Origin: Verrucomicrobiia bacterium | Lineage (GTDB): Bacteria; Verrucomicrobiota; Verrucomicrobiia; Verrucomicrobiales; DEV007 | DNA: 64,000 bases | NCBI GenBank assembly: GCA_020439945.1 | Contig: JAGRPB010000002.1 | Location: forward strand, 69,835-133,834 | Reading direction: 5' to 3' | Made by a program: the position numbers and the translations under genes | Shown here: positions 52,501-61,761 of the stretch, piece by piece | Numbering within the stretch: position 1 is the first letter of the stretch | How the letters are laid out: each line of letters starts with the position of its first letter | The notes under the pieces: generated by a model | The model's input: only the letters and a program-made list of their open reading frames with translations | The model's database searches: none | Told to the model about the DNA's origin: nothing

Positions 52501-52534
52501 GTTCCCTTTGTTCCTTTTTCGTAACAAAGGGAAC
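52501..52534. terminator. Hairpin between pstB and the glycosyltransferase gene
   Basis: A perfect 12-bp stem, GTTCCCTTTGTT at 52501-52512 with AACAAAGGGAAC at 52523-52534, loop of 10. It lies about 150 bp after pstB and about 50 bp before the glycosyltransferase start, so it could partly end pst transcription or act as an attenuator. The rest of the 235-bp gap shows no coding sequence. Confidence 0.6.
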
Positions 52535-52687
52535 TCTCCTCCGGGGCGGCCAACGCGACCACCGACCCGTTCGACATTTGAAAGAAAAAGGAAAAGCCTT
52601 GGTCATCCCCGCGATCCCGCCCGCCGGAATCCGGGACACCTCACGTCGGGCGGCCGAACGAAAAACAGGAAAACATCGAAAGCAGGT

Positions 52688-53524
52688 TCAGCCGAACCGG
52701 CCCGAGATGTAATCCTCTGTCTGTTTCTTGCTCGGATTGCTGAAGACCTTGGTCGTCTCGTCGATTTCGATCAGTTCACCGAGATAGAAAAAGGCCGTCT
52801 TGTCCGAGACGCGGGTCGCCTGCTGCATGTTGTGCGTGACGATCACGATCGTGAAATGCGTTTTCAACTGGGTGATCAAATCCTCGATCTTGGTGGTCGA
52901 AATCGGATCGAGCGCCGAGCAGGGTTCGTCCATGAGAATGATCTTGGGCTGCACGGCGATGGTGCGGGCAATGCAGAGACGTTGCTGCTGTCCGCCGGAG
53001 AGTCCCAGGCCACTCGCGTCGAGACGGTCCTTCACTTCCGACCAGAGACCGGCGGCGATGAGACTTTCCTCCACCGCCTGATCGAGCGTCGCCTTGTTCC
53101 GCACGCCCTGGATGCGCAGACCGTAGGCCACGTTCTCGTAAATCGATTTCGGAAAAGGATTGTACTTCTGGAAGACCATCCCCACGTGTTTCCGCAATTC
53201 GATCACATCGACGGCGGGATCGTAGATGTTGGTGTCGAGAATCCGGATCTCACCGTTGGTGATCGCCGCCGTCGGAATGAGATCGTTCATCCGGTTCAGA
53301 CAGCGAAGCAGCGTCGTCTTGCCGCAGCCCGAGGGTCCGATGAAAGCGGTGACTTCATTGCAACGAATGCCCATGGACACATTGCGAATCACCTCCTTCT
53401 TACCATCGTAAGCGAAGCTGACATCGTCGACATCGATCACGATATCGCCGGTTGGTTCGACGGCCTGGCTTTCGGGTTTCTTTTCCGACTTGGGAAGCTG
53501 GGTGTCCATTTTGGTATCTGACAT
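52688..53524 (-). CDS. pstB: Phosphate ABC transporter ATPase
   Basis: This 278-residue ATPase starts at ATG 53524. It has an N-terminal Lys/Glu-rich tail, then Walker [22 protein letters not shown] (the PstB-typical extension), Q-loop [16 protein letters not shown], signature [16 protein letters not shown], Walker [17 protein letters not shown] and VTHNM. It energises phosphate import through PstCA and is 62 bp downstream of pstA. Confidence 0.96.
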   Translation of the reverse strand: MSDTKMDTQLPKSEKKPESQAVEPTGDIVIDVDDVSFAYDGKKEVIRNVSMGIRCNEVTAFIGPSGCGKTTLLRCLNRMNDLIPTAAITNGEIRILDTNIYDPAVDVIELRKHVGMVFQKYNPFPKSIYENVAYGLRIQGVRNKATLDQAVEESLIAAGLWSEVKDRLDASGLGLSGGQQQRLCIARTIAVQPKIILMDEPCSALDPISTTKIEDLITQLKTHFTIVIVTHNMQQATRVSDKTAFFYLGELIEIDETTKVFSNPSKKQTEDYISGRFG

Positions 53525-53586
53525 AGTACCTCTCATTGCGATCAATTTTCGTGAGTCGTGTTTTTCAATCAGGCGGGAGCGGGTGA

Positions 53587-54744
53587 TCACCACTTGAGTT
53601 TCGAACGATAGTGAATGCGGAGATAGACGGACAAAGCCGCCAGGATCATCACCAGCACCATGAACACAAACACGGAACCATATTGCATGGGCTTGGTGTA
53701 CTCCGACTGCGGAATTCTCGCCGCGACCGTGTAAATGTGATAGGGCATGGCCTGCACCGATTGAGAGAGAAATTTGAAGATCACATTGCCACCGCCAAGA
53801 TCCTGCCAGGGGAGTTTGTCTTTATGGGCCAGAGCGGCGGTGAACATGATCGGGGCCGTCTCGCCCGCCACGCGGGTGATGCCGAGAATCGACGCGGTCA
53901 ACATGCCGGGAAACGCGTAGGGCAACACGGCGGTCCGGATCGATTGCCACTTCGTCGCGCCGAGGGCCAACGAGGCCTCGCGGAATCCCTGGGGAATCGC
54001 TTTCAGTGACTCTTCGCAGGCCGTGATGATCACGGGCAGGATCATCACCGCCAGCGTCAAACCACCGGCGAGCATCGAGGTGCCCCACCCTTGGAATGCG
54101 AGGTATTCGTTCGAACCGAAAAGTTGGAATGCCAGTTTCGTACGCACTTGATCTTCGGAAACGATGACCGGGAAGAACAGACAAAAGAGACCCAGGCCAA
54201 AAAGACCGAAGACGATCGACGGCACCCCGGCGAGATTCAAAATCGCCAGCCGCACCGTGTCCATGAATCGCCCCTTGCCACTGTATTCGTTCAGATAGAC
54301 CGCCGCCGCGAGGCCGACAAACAGGGCCACCACGATACAGATCAATGTAAGCAGCGCCGTGCCAACCAGGGGCCCGAGAATCCCCCCCGCCGAATAAGAG
54401 TGGGTGTGCTCCTTCACGATCTGAACTTCCGGATTCGCCTCTTTGAAGGCGGTGAACTCCTTGAACCCCAGTTGGTGTTGCTCGCCGTCCACGGTCTCAT
54501 ACACCACTAGCGTTTCAGGACTCTTGGTGAAGAAATCCGTGTTGATGAACGGAAAATCCGCCTGAAACACCACGGGAGCGCCCTTGATGCAGATGTCGCC
54601 AAAGATGTAGAAAGCGCAGGCGAGGACGAAATAGGTGGACAGCCGCAGCCCCTGGGCAAACAGGAACTCCGTCCGCTTCGCCTTGTGGCGCGTGGTCGCA
54701 AACGGATTGTTGAGCGGAGCCGTTTTGGTGTTGAGGTCGTGCAT
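53587..54744 (-). CDS. pstA: Phosphate ABC transporter permease PstA, with periplasmic insertion
   Basis: This 385-residue protein has TM1 at about 34-52, then a roughly 70-residue extracytoplasmic segment ([26 protein letters not shown]... to [10 protein letters not shown]) that is longer than in E. coli PstA. The permease core follows, with [39 protein letters not shown] (EAA loop) and [22 protein letters not shown]. It pairs with PstC, encoded 31 bp upstream. Confidence 0.94.
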   Translation of the reverse strand: MHDLNTKTAPLNNPFATTRHKAKRTEFLFAQGLRLSTYFVLACAFYIFGDICIKGAPVVFQADFPFINTDFFTKSPETLVVYETVDGEQHQLGFKEFTAFKEANPEVQIVKEHTHSYSAGGILGPLVGTALLTLICIVVALFVGLAAAVYLNEYSGKGRFMDTVRLAILNLAGVPSIVFGLFGLGLFCLFFPVIVSEDQVRTKLAFQLFGSNEYLAFQGWGTSMLAGGLTLAVMILPVIITACEESLKAIPQGFREASLALGATKWQSIRTAVLPYAFPGMLTASILGITRVAGETAPIMFTAALAHKDKLPWQDLGGGNVIFKFLSQSVQAMPYHIYTVAARIPQSEYTKPMQYGSVFVFMVLVMILAALSVYLRIHYRSKLKW

Positions 54745-54775
54745 GACGGAAAAAAGAAAAGTGCGCGTCGATCAA

Positions 54776-56803
54776 TCAATGAGCGTGGTGGAATTTTTTC
54801 AGAATCCGTTGGGCGAAATAATTGATCAACAACGAGATACAGAAAAGCACCATCCCGACCATGAACAGGGCCCGCCAGTGAAGTGAGCCCTGCTCCACCT
54901 CCCCGAGTTCCTGGGCGATGATCCCGGTCATCGTGTGCGCAGGTTGAGTGAAAACGCCGATACCGGCCGTGAAATCGGGAATCTGGATCTTGTTGCCTGC
55001 CACCAGCAGGACCACCATGGTCTCGCCAATGATGCGGCCGAAGCCAAGCAGAACGGCGGCCACGATGCCCGAAATCGCCGTCGGCATCACCACCTTGAAG
55101 ATCGTCTGGAGTTTCGAGGCACCCAGAGCGAACGAGGCTTCCGAAAACGATCTCGGCACGTTGTTGAGCGCATCCTCCGCCAGCGTGAAAATCGTGGGCA
55201 CCGCCATGAACGCCAGGAGCAGCCCGGCCGTGAGCATGTTGAGCCGCTCCGACATCGGGAACCCGGGCACCCAGGAGAGCCATTCGACATGGCTGAGGTT
55301 TCGCAAGGCGGTGCCCAGCACGAGAATGCCGAAGAAACCGAGCACGATCGAAGGAATCGCCTGAATGAATTCGAGCGCGGGCTTGATGAAATTCTGTTCC
55401 TGGGATCGGGCCAGTTGATTCACATACACCGCCGCCGCGACCGAGAAGGGCACCGACACGACAATCGCGATCAGCGAGATCAACAGCGATCCGCTGAACA
55501 GGGGAAGCAGCCCATAAAACTCGTGCCACGAACTGTTGGTGATCCAGTCCTTGCCGAAAAAGAAGGCAAGCACGGTCTTCAGCACGGACATCGGCTTGTC
55601 GTGACGCCACTTGGGGATCTTCTCGCTGGAGTTTTCCGCCGACTTCAAAAAATCTTCGTAGGAAGCCTTCGCCGCCCGCAGTTTTTCGCGTCCCGATTTG
55701 GTTTCCAGCGTCTTCGGATCCGGCAATGCTTCCCAGGCCTTCGTGACTCCGGAAACAAACGTCGGCTCGATCTCCTCATACTTCGGGACACTGTCATAAA
55801 TCGGTTTGTTCAGCGCCTCGTAATCGGGGGTGTCCATCACCACAGCCTCGGCCATTTTCAATTTCCGGGCCTTTTCCTCGGGATCCTTCGTCGCCTCGGC
55901 CCCTTCGATCAGCGCCTTTTTTCGAGCGGGAGCGGTTTCAAACTTGTCAAGCACCCGGCGATTCTCCATCGCCACATCCCGCAATTCTCCATGCAGATCG
56001 CGGACCGGTTTCACCGCGTTCCGCAACTCGTCGATCGTCGCCTTGAACGTTTCGTACTTGGCTCGCGCCTTTTCCTTCTTCGCCGCGCTGCTTTCCCGGA
56101 GCGCCACAAAATAGGGGTGATCCTGTTCCCTCGCCGGCTCCGCCATCAGTACCGCTTCCCGGATCTTCACTTTTTCCTCGGTGTTCAGCCTGACCGGATT
56201 GCGATCGAGATCCCAGATCGTGGGATCGTCCAGCGCGGCCTCGGCCTCGGATTTCCACTCGGGCGCCAGTTCCTGCTCGAGCTTCCGCGCCTCGGCCAAC
56301 TTTTTCTCCATCTCCGCCTTTTTCGCCGGGTCCGCTTCCTTGGCGATCTCTTCGGGAAGATCCTCCATCGACTCGCGGGCGTCCCCCAACCGTTCGCCAA
56401 GGCGCTCGGTCCGGTTTTCCACCGCGGTTTTGACCTGAAGCAAGGCGTTGACCAACTGATCCTCCTCGGTCGACGACTCGTTGACCTCGGCCAGGTAGGC
56501 GATGTTGACGGTGCTGCCCAGCCGGGTGTGCGTGTCGATCTCCTTGCCGATCAGGTCCACATACTCCTGCCCGGCCTGCCGGTAGATCCGGTATTCGTGG
56601 TGATGCTGCGGGAAAAAGAAAATCGCTTCCTTCGCCAGGAACAGGCAAATGAAGATCAGGACCACGATGGCCAGACCCGCGTTTCCTCCGAAGAAATAGC
56701 GAATGAAGTCCTGAAGCCCGAGGCCGAGGATCTGAAACCCTTTGCGTGGAAACGGACCACGGTCCCGTTTCGGGCGTTCGGTTTTGGCGGCGGAATCACT
56801 CAT
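54776..56803 (-). CDS. pstC: Phosphate ABC transporter permease PstC with large periplasmic coiled-coil insertion
   Basis: This 675-residue protein is about twice the usual PstC length. TM1 is at about 43-64. Residues about 65-405 are a very charged, mostly helical extracytoplasmic domain (for example EEIAKEADPAKKAEMEKKLAEARKLEQEL). The normal PstC core begins near WHEFYGLLPLFSGSLLISLIAIVVSVPFS and continues through VYVNQLARSQEQNFIKPALEFIQAIPSIVLGFFG and ASKLQTIFKVVMPTAISGIVAAVLLGFGRIIGETM. The insertion may contact PstS, the wall or the outer membrane. Confidence 0.93.
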   Translation of the reverse strand: MSDSAAKTERPKRDRGPFPRKGFQILGLGLQDFIRYFFGGNAGLAIVVLIFICLFLAKEAIFFFPQHHHEYRIYRQAGQEYVDLIGKEIDTHTRLGSTVNIAYLAEVNESSTEEDQLVNALLQVKTAVENRTERLGERLGDARESMEDLPEEIAKEADPAKKAEMEKKLAEARKLEQELAPEWKSEAEAALDDPTIWDLDRNPVRLNTEEKVKIREAVLMAEPAREQDHPYFVALRESSAAKKEKARAKYETFKATIDELRNAVKPVRDLHGELRDVAMENRRVLDKFETAPARKKALIEGAEATKDPEEKARKLKMAEAVVMDTPDYEALNKPIYDSVPKYEEIEPTFVSGVTKAWEALPDPKTLETKSGREKLRAAKASYEDFLKSAENSSEKIPKWRHDKPMSVLKTVLAFFFGKDWITNSSWHEFYGLLPLFSGSLLISLIAIVVSVPFSVAAAVYVNQLARSQEQNFIKPALEFIQAIPSIVLGFFGILVLGTALRNLSHVEWLSWVPGFPMSERLNMLTAGLLLAFMAVPTIFTLAEDALNNVPRSFSEASFALGASKLQTIFKVVMPTAISGIVAAVLLGFGRIIGETMVVLLVAGNKIQIPDFTAGIGVFTQPAHTMTGIIAQELGEVEQGSLHWRALFMVGMVLFCISLLINYFAQRILKKFHHAH

Positions 56804-56964
56804 GAAAAATAATCTCCGGTTTCGGACAATGATCTATCATGCGGAAATCACACCTTTCCGAAACCCGAGGGCTGTTAATCCAGAGTGGCGAGATTATCGC
56901 GACTTCAAACGCAACGATTCCGTCACATATGGCAACCGCTTACCACAGGCTCAAGGTCTTGAAA

Positions 56965-57003
56965 GAAAAAAGAGCACCCGGAGTCGAACCCCGGGCGCTC
57001 TTG
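56965..57003 (-). terminator. Rho-independent terminator after pstS
   Basis: Read on the minus strand, an AAGAGCGCCCGG / CCGGGTGCTCTT stem (one G-T wobble) is followed by a run of T (plus-strand A-run at 56965-56972). It starts about 35 bp after the pstS stop. It would leave most pstS transcripts monocistronic, giving more binding protein than transporter. The remaining 160 bp up to pstC holds nothing else convincing. Confidence 0.85.
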
Positions 57004-57037
57004 AGTTTACGATGATCGCAGGAAAACCTGAAATTCA

Positions 57038-57847
57038 TCAGGGCTTGATGAAGCCGACCTTTTCGACGATTTCCGTGCCAGCCGGATCGGTCGTCGCCCA
57101 GGTGAGGAATTTCTCCGCCGCCGGGGAAAGCTTGCCCTTGATGGTGAAGAAATGCAGCGAGCGAGAGATCGGGTAATCCTTGGCGTTCTTCGCCACGCAC
57201 TCGACGCCATCGACATCGACCGCTTTGATACCGTCGTTTTCGATGTAGGCGAGCCCCACGTAACCGATGCCGTTGGGATTCTTGGCCACTTCGGCGGCGA
57301 TCTGCTCATTGCCGGCCATCTTCTGAGAGCTGGGTGAGTAGTCGCGCTTGTCCATCGCCATCTCCTGGAAGGACTTGTAGGTACCCGAGGAGGTGTTCCG
57401 CGTGTAAACGGAGATTTCACCGGCGGCGCCGCCCACTTCGCTCCAGTCGGTGATGTCACCGGTGAAGATTTTTTCGATCTGTTCCAGAGTCAGATTCTTG
57501 ACGCCGTTGTTCTCGTTCACGATCACACCGATCATGTCGTAACCGGCCACCCATTCCTTGAGTTCCATGCCCTTGGCGGTGAACTCGTCCACCTCGGAGC
57601 TTTTCACTTCGCGGCTGGACATGCCGATCTCGGCGGTGCCGGCCAGCAGATTGGTGAACGCGGTCGAAGAACCTTCCGCGGCGATTTCGAAGGACACGTC
57701 ATTTCCGGCGGCCTTGTAGGCTTCCGCCTGTTGCGGAACCATCTTGGCGCCGAGCGTGTCGGAGCCCTTGATCACGATCTTGTCTTCGGCCTGGGTCGTC
57801 GCCATCGCGATCGCCAGAGCGGCCAGTAGAGTTGCTGTTTTTTTCAT
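57038..57847 (-). CDS. pstS: Phosphate-binding periplasmic protein
   Basis: This 269-residue protein starts at ATG 57847 with a signal peptide (MKKTATLLAALAIAMATTQA). The binding residues are seen in IKGSDTLGAKMVP, EGSSTAFTNLLAGTAEIGMSSREVK and TRNTSSGTYKSFQEMAM. It delivers phosphate to PstCA. It leads the minus-strand cluster and diverges from the Na/Pi cotransporter gene. Confidence 0.95.
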   Translation of the reverse strand: MKKTATLLAALAIAMATTQAEDKIVIKGSDTLGAKMVPQQAEAYKAAGNDVSFEIAAEGSSTAFTNLLAGTAEIGMSSREVKSSEVDEFTAKGMELKEWVAGYDMIGVIVNENNGVKNLTLEQIEKIFTGDITDWSEVGGAAGEISVYTRNTSSGTYKSFQEMAMDKRDYSPSSQKMAGNEQIAAEVAKNPNGIGYVGLAYIENDGIKAVDVDGVECVAKNAKDYPISRSLHFFTIKGKLSPAAEKFLTWATTDPAGTEIVEKVGFIKP

Positions 57848-57978
57848 GGAATAACCGAGCTTTGATTTGAGGGAGAGTCCCTTGGAAAGGGAACGGGTTT
57901 GCTTTTCATCAACCATCCGGAGTTCCCGGAGGTTCCTCGAAAGTGCGGGGACGACCCGCATGGGTCAAACCGCGCTGA

Positions 57979-57994
57979 GTGCCAACTTTGTCAC
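57979..57994 (-). promoter_or_regulatory. Pho-box-like site upstream of pstS
   Basis: On the minus strand it reads GTGACAAAGTTGGCAC. With one base more it gives two heptamers spaced by 4, TTGTGAC-AAAG-TTGGCAC, near the PhoB consensus CTGTCAT-N4-CTGTCAT. It lies 132 bp upstream of the pstS start. Confidence 0.5.
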
Positions 57995-58137
57995 AAACCC
58001 GCGGCGGCCAGAATTCTTGCGCAATGCTTTGATTGCCAATTAATCACGAACCACCCATCCGACTCGTGCCCCAGGTTTGGGCGATCTCGCGATTCGGGAA
58101 TCTATCACCGCAGAATCGCCTGGGGCGGCTTTTCAAC

Positions 58138-58153
58138 GTGACAAAACTGGCAC
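58138..58153 (+). promoter_or_regulatory. Pho-box-like site upstream of the Na/Pi cotransporter
   Basis: Reads GTGACAAAACTGGCAC, matching the pstS site at 14 of 16 positions. The half ACTGGCAC is close to PhoB's CTGTCAC. It ends 24 bp before the ATG, so it may overlap the promoter or leader. Confidence 0.5.
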
Positions 58154-58177
58154 ACAAGGCCAACTCTTGGCCGACCC

Positions 58178-59932
58178 ATGACGATTCTCGTATTTGTTCT
58201 CCAGATCCTCGGTGCGCTTGGTGTTTTCCTCTACGGAATGAAGGTGATGAGCGAGGGAATCCAACGCACCGCCGGCGACCGCATGCGCCGCGTGATGTCG
58301 ACGATGACCCACAACCGATTCGCGGGAATCGCGACCGGATTGATCACCACCGGCCTGGTCCAGTCCTCGTCCGCCACTACCGTCATGGTCGTCAGTTTCG
58401 TGAACGCCGGTCTGCTCACTCTGGTCGAGTCGATCGGAGTCATCATGGGCGCCAATCTCGGAACCACCCTCACTGCTTGGATCATCGCCACCATCGGGAA
58501 ATTCTCCCTCTCAAAAATCGCGATCCCGATCATCGGACTCGGTCTCCCCGTCTTCTTCATCGGTCGCAACCGGTGGAAGAGTTTCGGAGAAGCGCTCATC
58601 GGATTCGGCCTCCTGTTCTTTGGCCTCCACCTCCTCAAGGAATCCGTGCCCGACGTGAAAGCGATGCTGGAAAGCACCGAACCAGCCGTCATCGCCAGGG
58701 CACAACACGTTCAGTCCTTCATCCAGGATCTGTCCGGGAGAGGCTATCTTTCGATCGGGATCTTTCTCTGCTTCGGCATCCTGCTTACCCTCGTCGTTCA
58801 ATCCTCCTCCGCGGCCATGGCCATCACCGTCACGCTGGCGATTCAGGGCTGGATCGGTTTTCCCGAATCCGCCGCGATCGTTCTGGGTGAAAACATCGGC
58901 ACCACCGTGACCGCCTGGCTGGCGGCCATCGGCACCTCGGTCAACGCGCGACGGGCCGCTCGCGCCCACTTCCTTTTCAACATCCTGGGCGTCCTCTGGA
59001 TGCTCGTGGTCTTCCACGGCTTTACCAATGGCGTCGAATGGTTGGGCAATCATCTGCCGGATTCCTTCCGCACCGACAAGCACGACTCGGACATCGGCTT
59101 CAAACTCGCCATCTTTCATTCCCTCTTCAATCTCACGAACATCCTGCTGTTGGTGGCTTTCGTGCCCCAGATCGCCAACATCGTGACCCGCTGGGTGCGC
59201 GAATCGAAAACCCCGGCCGAACCCTCCCACCGGTTGCGATTCATCAGCAGTGGCATGGTCGACGTGGGCGAACTCAATCTCCCCGAAGCTGAGAAAGCGA
59301 CCCTGGAACTCGCCCAACTCACCCGGGATATGTTTCTCGGCTATCTTCAAATCTTCAAGAATCCCAACCTCGACCTTTCCCGCGATGTTCAGCGATTGAA
59401 GAAACTTGAGGACGACGCGGACGTTCTCACCCACGACATCACCGAATATCTCGTTCGCACTTCCGCGGCCGAGATCAGCCCGGAGAACGCCCGCTCGGTA
59501 ACACGCATGCTCCGCATCTCCTCGGAGTTGGAGGAAATCTCCGACGCCATCTATCGCCTCCTTCAAATCACCCAGCGCAAATACAACAAAAATCGTAACT
59601 TTGGCGCCGAAGCCACCGCCAACGTGCTGGCCTTTGCCGAACAGATCATCGAACTGATCGATCTCTACACCGATGTGCTCGCCAACGGCGCCACCGAAGA
59701 AAAACTCGAGAAAGCCGAGGAGATCGAGCGCCAGACGGACAAGCTGCGAAAGCAACTCAACAAGAAGGCGATGAAGCGCATGAGCCTCGAAGGAAACGCG
59801 GTGAAAACCGAAATGGTCACCATCGATATGAACAACCAGTTCGAATTGATCGCGAATTACGGGCTCAACGTGGTACAGACCGCCTTCTACCTCATTCACG
59901 AAGACGAAGTGCCCGAAAAGTACGACGCCTGA
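58178..59932 (+). CDS. Na/Pi cotransporter family protein with C-terminal PhoU-like domain
   Basis: This 584-residue protein has two inverted Na/Pi cotransporter repeats: GLVQSSSATTVMVVSFVNAG with GANLGTTLTAW, and VVQSSSAAMAITVTLAIQGWIGF with GENIGTTVTAWLAAIGT. They are followed by a PhoU-like helical domain (about 365-570). NptA/YjbB-type proteins move phosphate with sodium, often as exporters that keep cytoplasmic Pi in range. Divergence from pstS with a shared operator-like site suggests joint phosphate control. Confidence 0.94.
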   Translation: MTILVFVLQILGALGVFLYGMKVMSEGIQRTAGDRMRRVMSTMTHNRFAGIATGLITTGLVQSSSATTVMVVSFVNAGLLTLVESIGVIMGANLGTTLTAWIIATIGKFSLSKIAIPIIGLGLPVFFIGRNRWKSFGEALIGFGLLFFGLHLLKESVPDVKAMLESTEPAVIARAQHVQSFIQDLSGRGYLSIGIFLCFGILLTLVVQSSSAAMAITVTLAIQGWIGFPESAAIVLGENIGTTVTAWLAAIGTSVNARRAARAHFLFNILGVLWMLVVFHGFTNGVEWLGNHLPDSFRTDKHDSDIGFKLAIFHSLFNLTNILLLVAFVPQIANIVTRWVRESKTPAEPSHRLRFISSGMVDVGELNLPEAEKATLELAQLTRDMFLGYLQIFKNPNLDLSRDVQRLKKLEDDADVLTHDITEYLVRTSAAEISPENARSVTRMLRISSELEEISDAIYRLLQITQRKYNKNRNFGAEATANVLAFAEQIIELIDLYTDVLANGATEEKLEKAEEIERQTDKLRKQLNKKAMKRMSLEGNAVKTEMVTIDMNNQFELIANYGLNVVQTAFYLIHEDEVPEKYDA

Positions 59933-59951
59933 ACGGACAACGGCGGAAACT

Positions 59952-59972
59952 GTGACGAGATCGTCACCTTTT
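59952..59972. terminator. Dyad GTGACGAGATCGTCAC followed by T5
   Basis: The palindrome at 59952-59967 is followed by CTTTTT, so it can serve as a short terminator for the cotransporter gene. The same bases fit the GTGAC-N6-G[G/T]CAC pattern of the two Pho-box-like sites, so an operator for the next gene is an alternative. Confidence 0.45.
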
Positions 59973-60039
59973 TCGTGGTGGCCGCCCGATTCGGGCGAAG
60001 GAATGGTTCGCCGCTCTCTCGTCAATCCCCCGATCCGTT

Positions 60040-61761
60040 CTGAAATCTCTCTATCTCATCGATGCCATCGGCCCTTTCTTCCGGGGCTACGACCGAGTCC
60101 GGATCAACTGGTCGAAAATCCCGTGGCGCCACCTCGAGAAACTCGAACCCGGTCCACGGGCCGATCTTTTCGCCCGGATCGGGGAAGATCTGCACCGTTT
60201 TGCAAAGCAGGCCGCCGAAACCGGATTCAACGCCGTCAGCCTCGACGATGTCCCCCATCTCGCGGATCACGAAGCCTATGAACCCCGGATTCGCGAGCAG
60301 ATCGCCGAATTCCAAAATCTGTTCCGACCGCTGTTCCGGATCTGCCGCGAGGCCGGCCTCGAGGTTTACCTGACCATGGACGTGATGTCCTGGACTCCCG
60401 CCCTGCGCGAGAAACTCCGGGGCGAGCGCGCCGTGAACGCCTTTCTCGGCGAACTTTGCGAACAGTTCTTCGAGGAGTTCCCCGAAGTGGCCGGCATCAT
60501 CATTCGCATCGGCGAATCGGACGGGCTCGACGTGAAGGACGACTTCCGCAGCGACCTGCATCTGAAGAATCCCGGCATGGTGAGCCGCTTTCTCCGCGAA
60601 CTGCTCCCCGTTTTCGAAAAACACGGTCGCACCTGCATTTTCCGCACCTGGACCGTCGGCGCGCATCACGTCGGCGACCTGATCTGGCGGGACAGCACCC
60701 TCGAACGCTCCCTCGCCGGCATCGACAGCCCGGCGCTGGTGCTCTCGATGAAATACGGCGAGTCCGACTTCTTCCGCTACCTGAGCCTGAACCGGAATTT
60801 CTTCGTCACCGACATCCCAAAAATCGTCGAACTGCAGACACGCCGGGAATACGAAGGCGCCGGCGAATACCCGAGTTTCACCGGCTGGGATTACGAACGC
60901 ATCGCCCGCGATCTCCGAGCGGCACCGAACGTCGCCGGCATCATGGTCTGGTGCCAAACCGGCGGCTGGCATCCGTTCCGGCGGCTCACCTGGTTGGAAA
61001 ACAGTTCCGTCTGGACCGAGATCAACACCCACGTCACGCTGCGAATGTTCAAGCACGGCGAGTCTGTCGAAGCGGCCATCAAGAGTTTTCCCCTCTGCCG
61101 TCCAGGCGAGAGCGCCGCCTGGATCGAGTTGCTGCGGCTGTCGCACGAGGTCGTTCTCGATCTCCTCTACGTGCCCGATTTCGCCCGGCAGACGCTCTAC
61201 TTCCGGCGCGTCCGGGTGCCTCCCCTGATCGGGGTCTACTGGCACAACCTGTTCATCAATCACTCCATCAAGAAAGTGCTCAGCCATTTCGTGACCGATG
61301 GCGAAGCCTGCATCCGCGCCGGTCACGCCGCCATCGCCAAGATCGAGCGCATGGAAAAACTCGCCGCAGAAACCGGGCTGCCGGTCGACGACATCGAGTA
61401 CATGAAGGCCACCTTCGGCATCTTCGCCCTCGCTCGGGAGTATTTCTTCCGCCCCTTCGACGACGATATCCGCCTTCAATTGAAACAAGCAAAGAAGGCC
61501 TACAAGAAACGCTACCCCCGCGGCACCCGGTTCCGCTACGCGGTCAAACTCGACTTCGAGCCCTTCCACCTCAACGCCCGGTATCTGAACTGGTTTTTCA
61601 ATTACTGCCTCCGCGAGCAGCACAAATACCGGATCATCGACCGGCTGTTTTTCCTCAGATTGCTCGCCCTGATCTATTCCGTGGTAAAAAGGGCCCGGCC
61701 CAAAATGATCCCGAAATTCGCCCGAAAAAGCGCGATGGGCATCGATGCGATCTTCCGCTGA
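60040..61761 (+). CDS. TIM-barrel glycosidase-like protein with non-canonical start
   Basis: The frame is open from 59956 but has no ATG, GTG or TTG before ATG 60376, although residues well upstream are clearly protein-like. I place the start at CTG 60040, giving MKSLYLIDAIGPFFRGYDRV and 573 residues. Features: alternating beta/alpha sequence with TGFNAVSLDDVPHL, AGLEVYLTMDVMSW, GIIIRIGESDG, RTWTVGAHHVGDLIW and GIMVWCQTGGWHP. These suggest a retaining-type TIM barrel related to alpha-glucuronidase-like enzymes (about 1-330), then a helical C-terminal domain. No signal peptide was seen, so a cytoplasmic enzyme is likely. The family is not identified with certainty. Confidence 0.65.
   Translation: MKSLYLIDAIGPFFRGYDRVRINWSKIPWRHLEKLEPGPRADLFARIGEDLHRFAKQAAETGFNAVSLDDVPHLADHEAYEPRIREQIAEFQNLFRPLFRICREAGLEVYLTMDVMSWTPALREKLRGERAVNAFLGELCEQFFEEFPEVAGIIIRIGESDGLDVKDDFRSDLHLKNPGMVSRFLRELLPVFEKHGRTCIFRTWTVGAHHVGDLIWRDSTLERSLAGIDSPALVLSMKYGESDFFRYLSLNRNFFVTDIPKIVELQTRREYEGAGEYPSFTGWDYERIARDLRAAPNVAGIMVWCQTGGWHPFRRLTWLENSSVWTEINTHVTLRMFKHGESVEAAIKSFPLCRPGESAAWIELLRLSHEVVLDLLYVPDFARQTLYFRRVRVPPLIGVYWHNLFINHSIKKVLSHFVTDGEACIRAGHAAIAKIERMEKLAAETGLPVDDIEYMKATFGIFALAREYFFRPFDDDIRLQLKQAKKAYKKRYPRGTRFRYAVKLDFEPFHLNARYLNWFFNYCLREQHKYRIIDRLFFLRLLALIYSVVKRARPKMIPKFARKSAMGIDAIFR

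Larger units (their letters stand above)
57848..58177. promoter_or_regulatory. pstS / Na-Pi divergent control region (330 bp, no gene)
   Basis: No ORF is convincing in this stretch. It contains two matching 16-bp sites in opposite orientation, each reading GTGACAAA[A/G][C/T]TGGCAC toward its nearest gene. Short inverted segments near 57870-57890 and 57915-57935 were also seen. It probably holds promoters for both directions. Confidence 0.7.

Noticed and set aside
56971..57003. A tRNA-like T-arm (GGTTCGACTCC on the minus strand)
   Set aside because: T-stem bases do not pair in the tRNA register, there is no D-arm or anticodon arm upstream (that DNA is the end of pstS), and the sequence forms a long stem followed by a T-run, as a terminator does.
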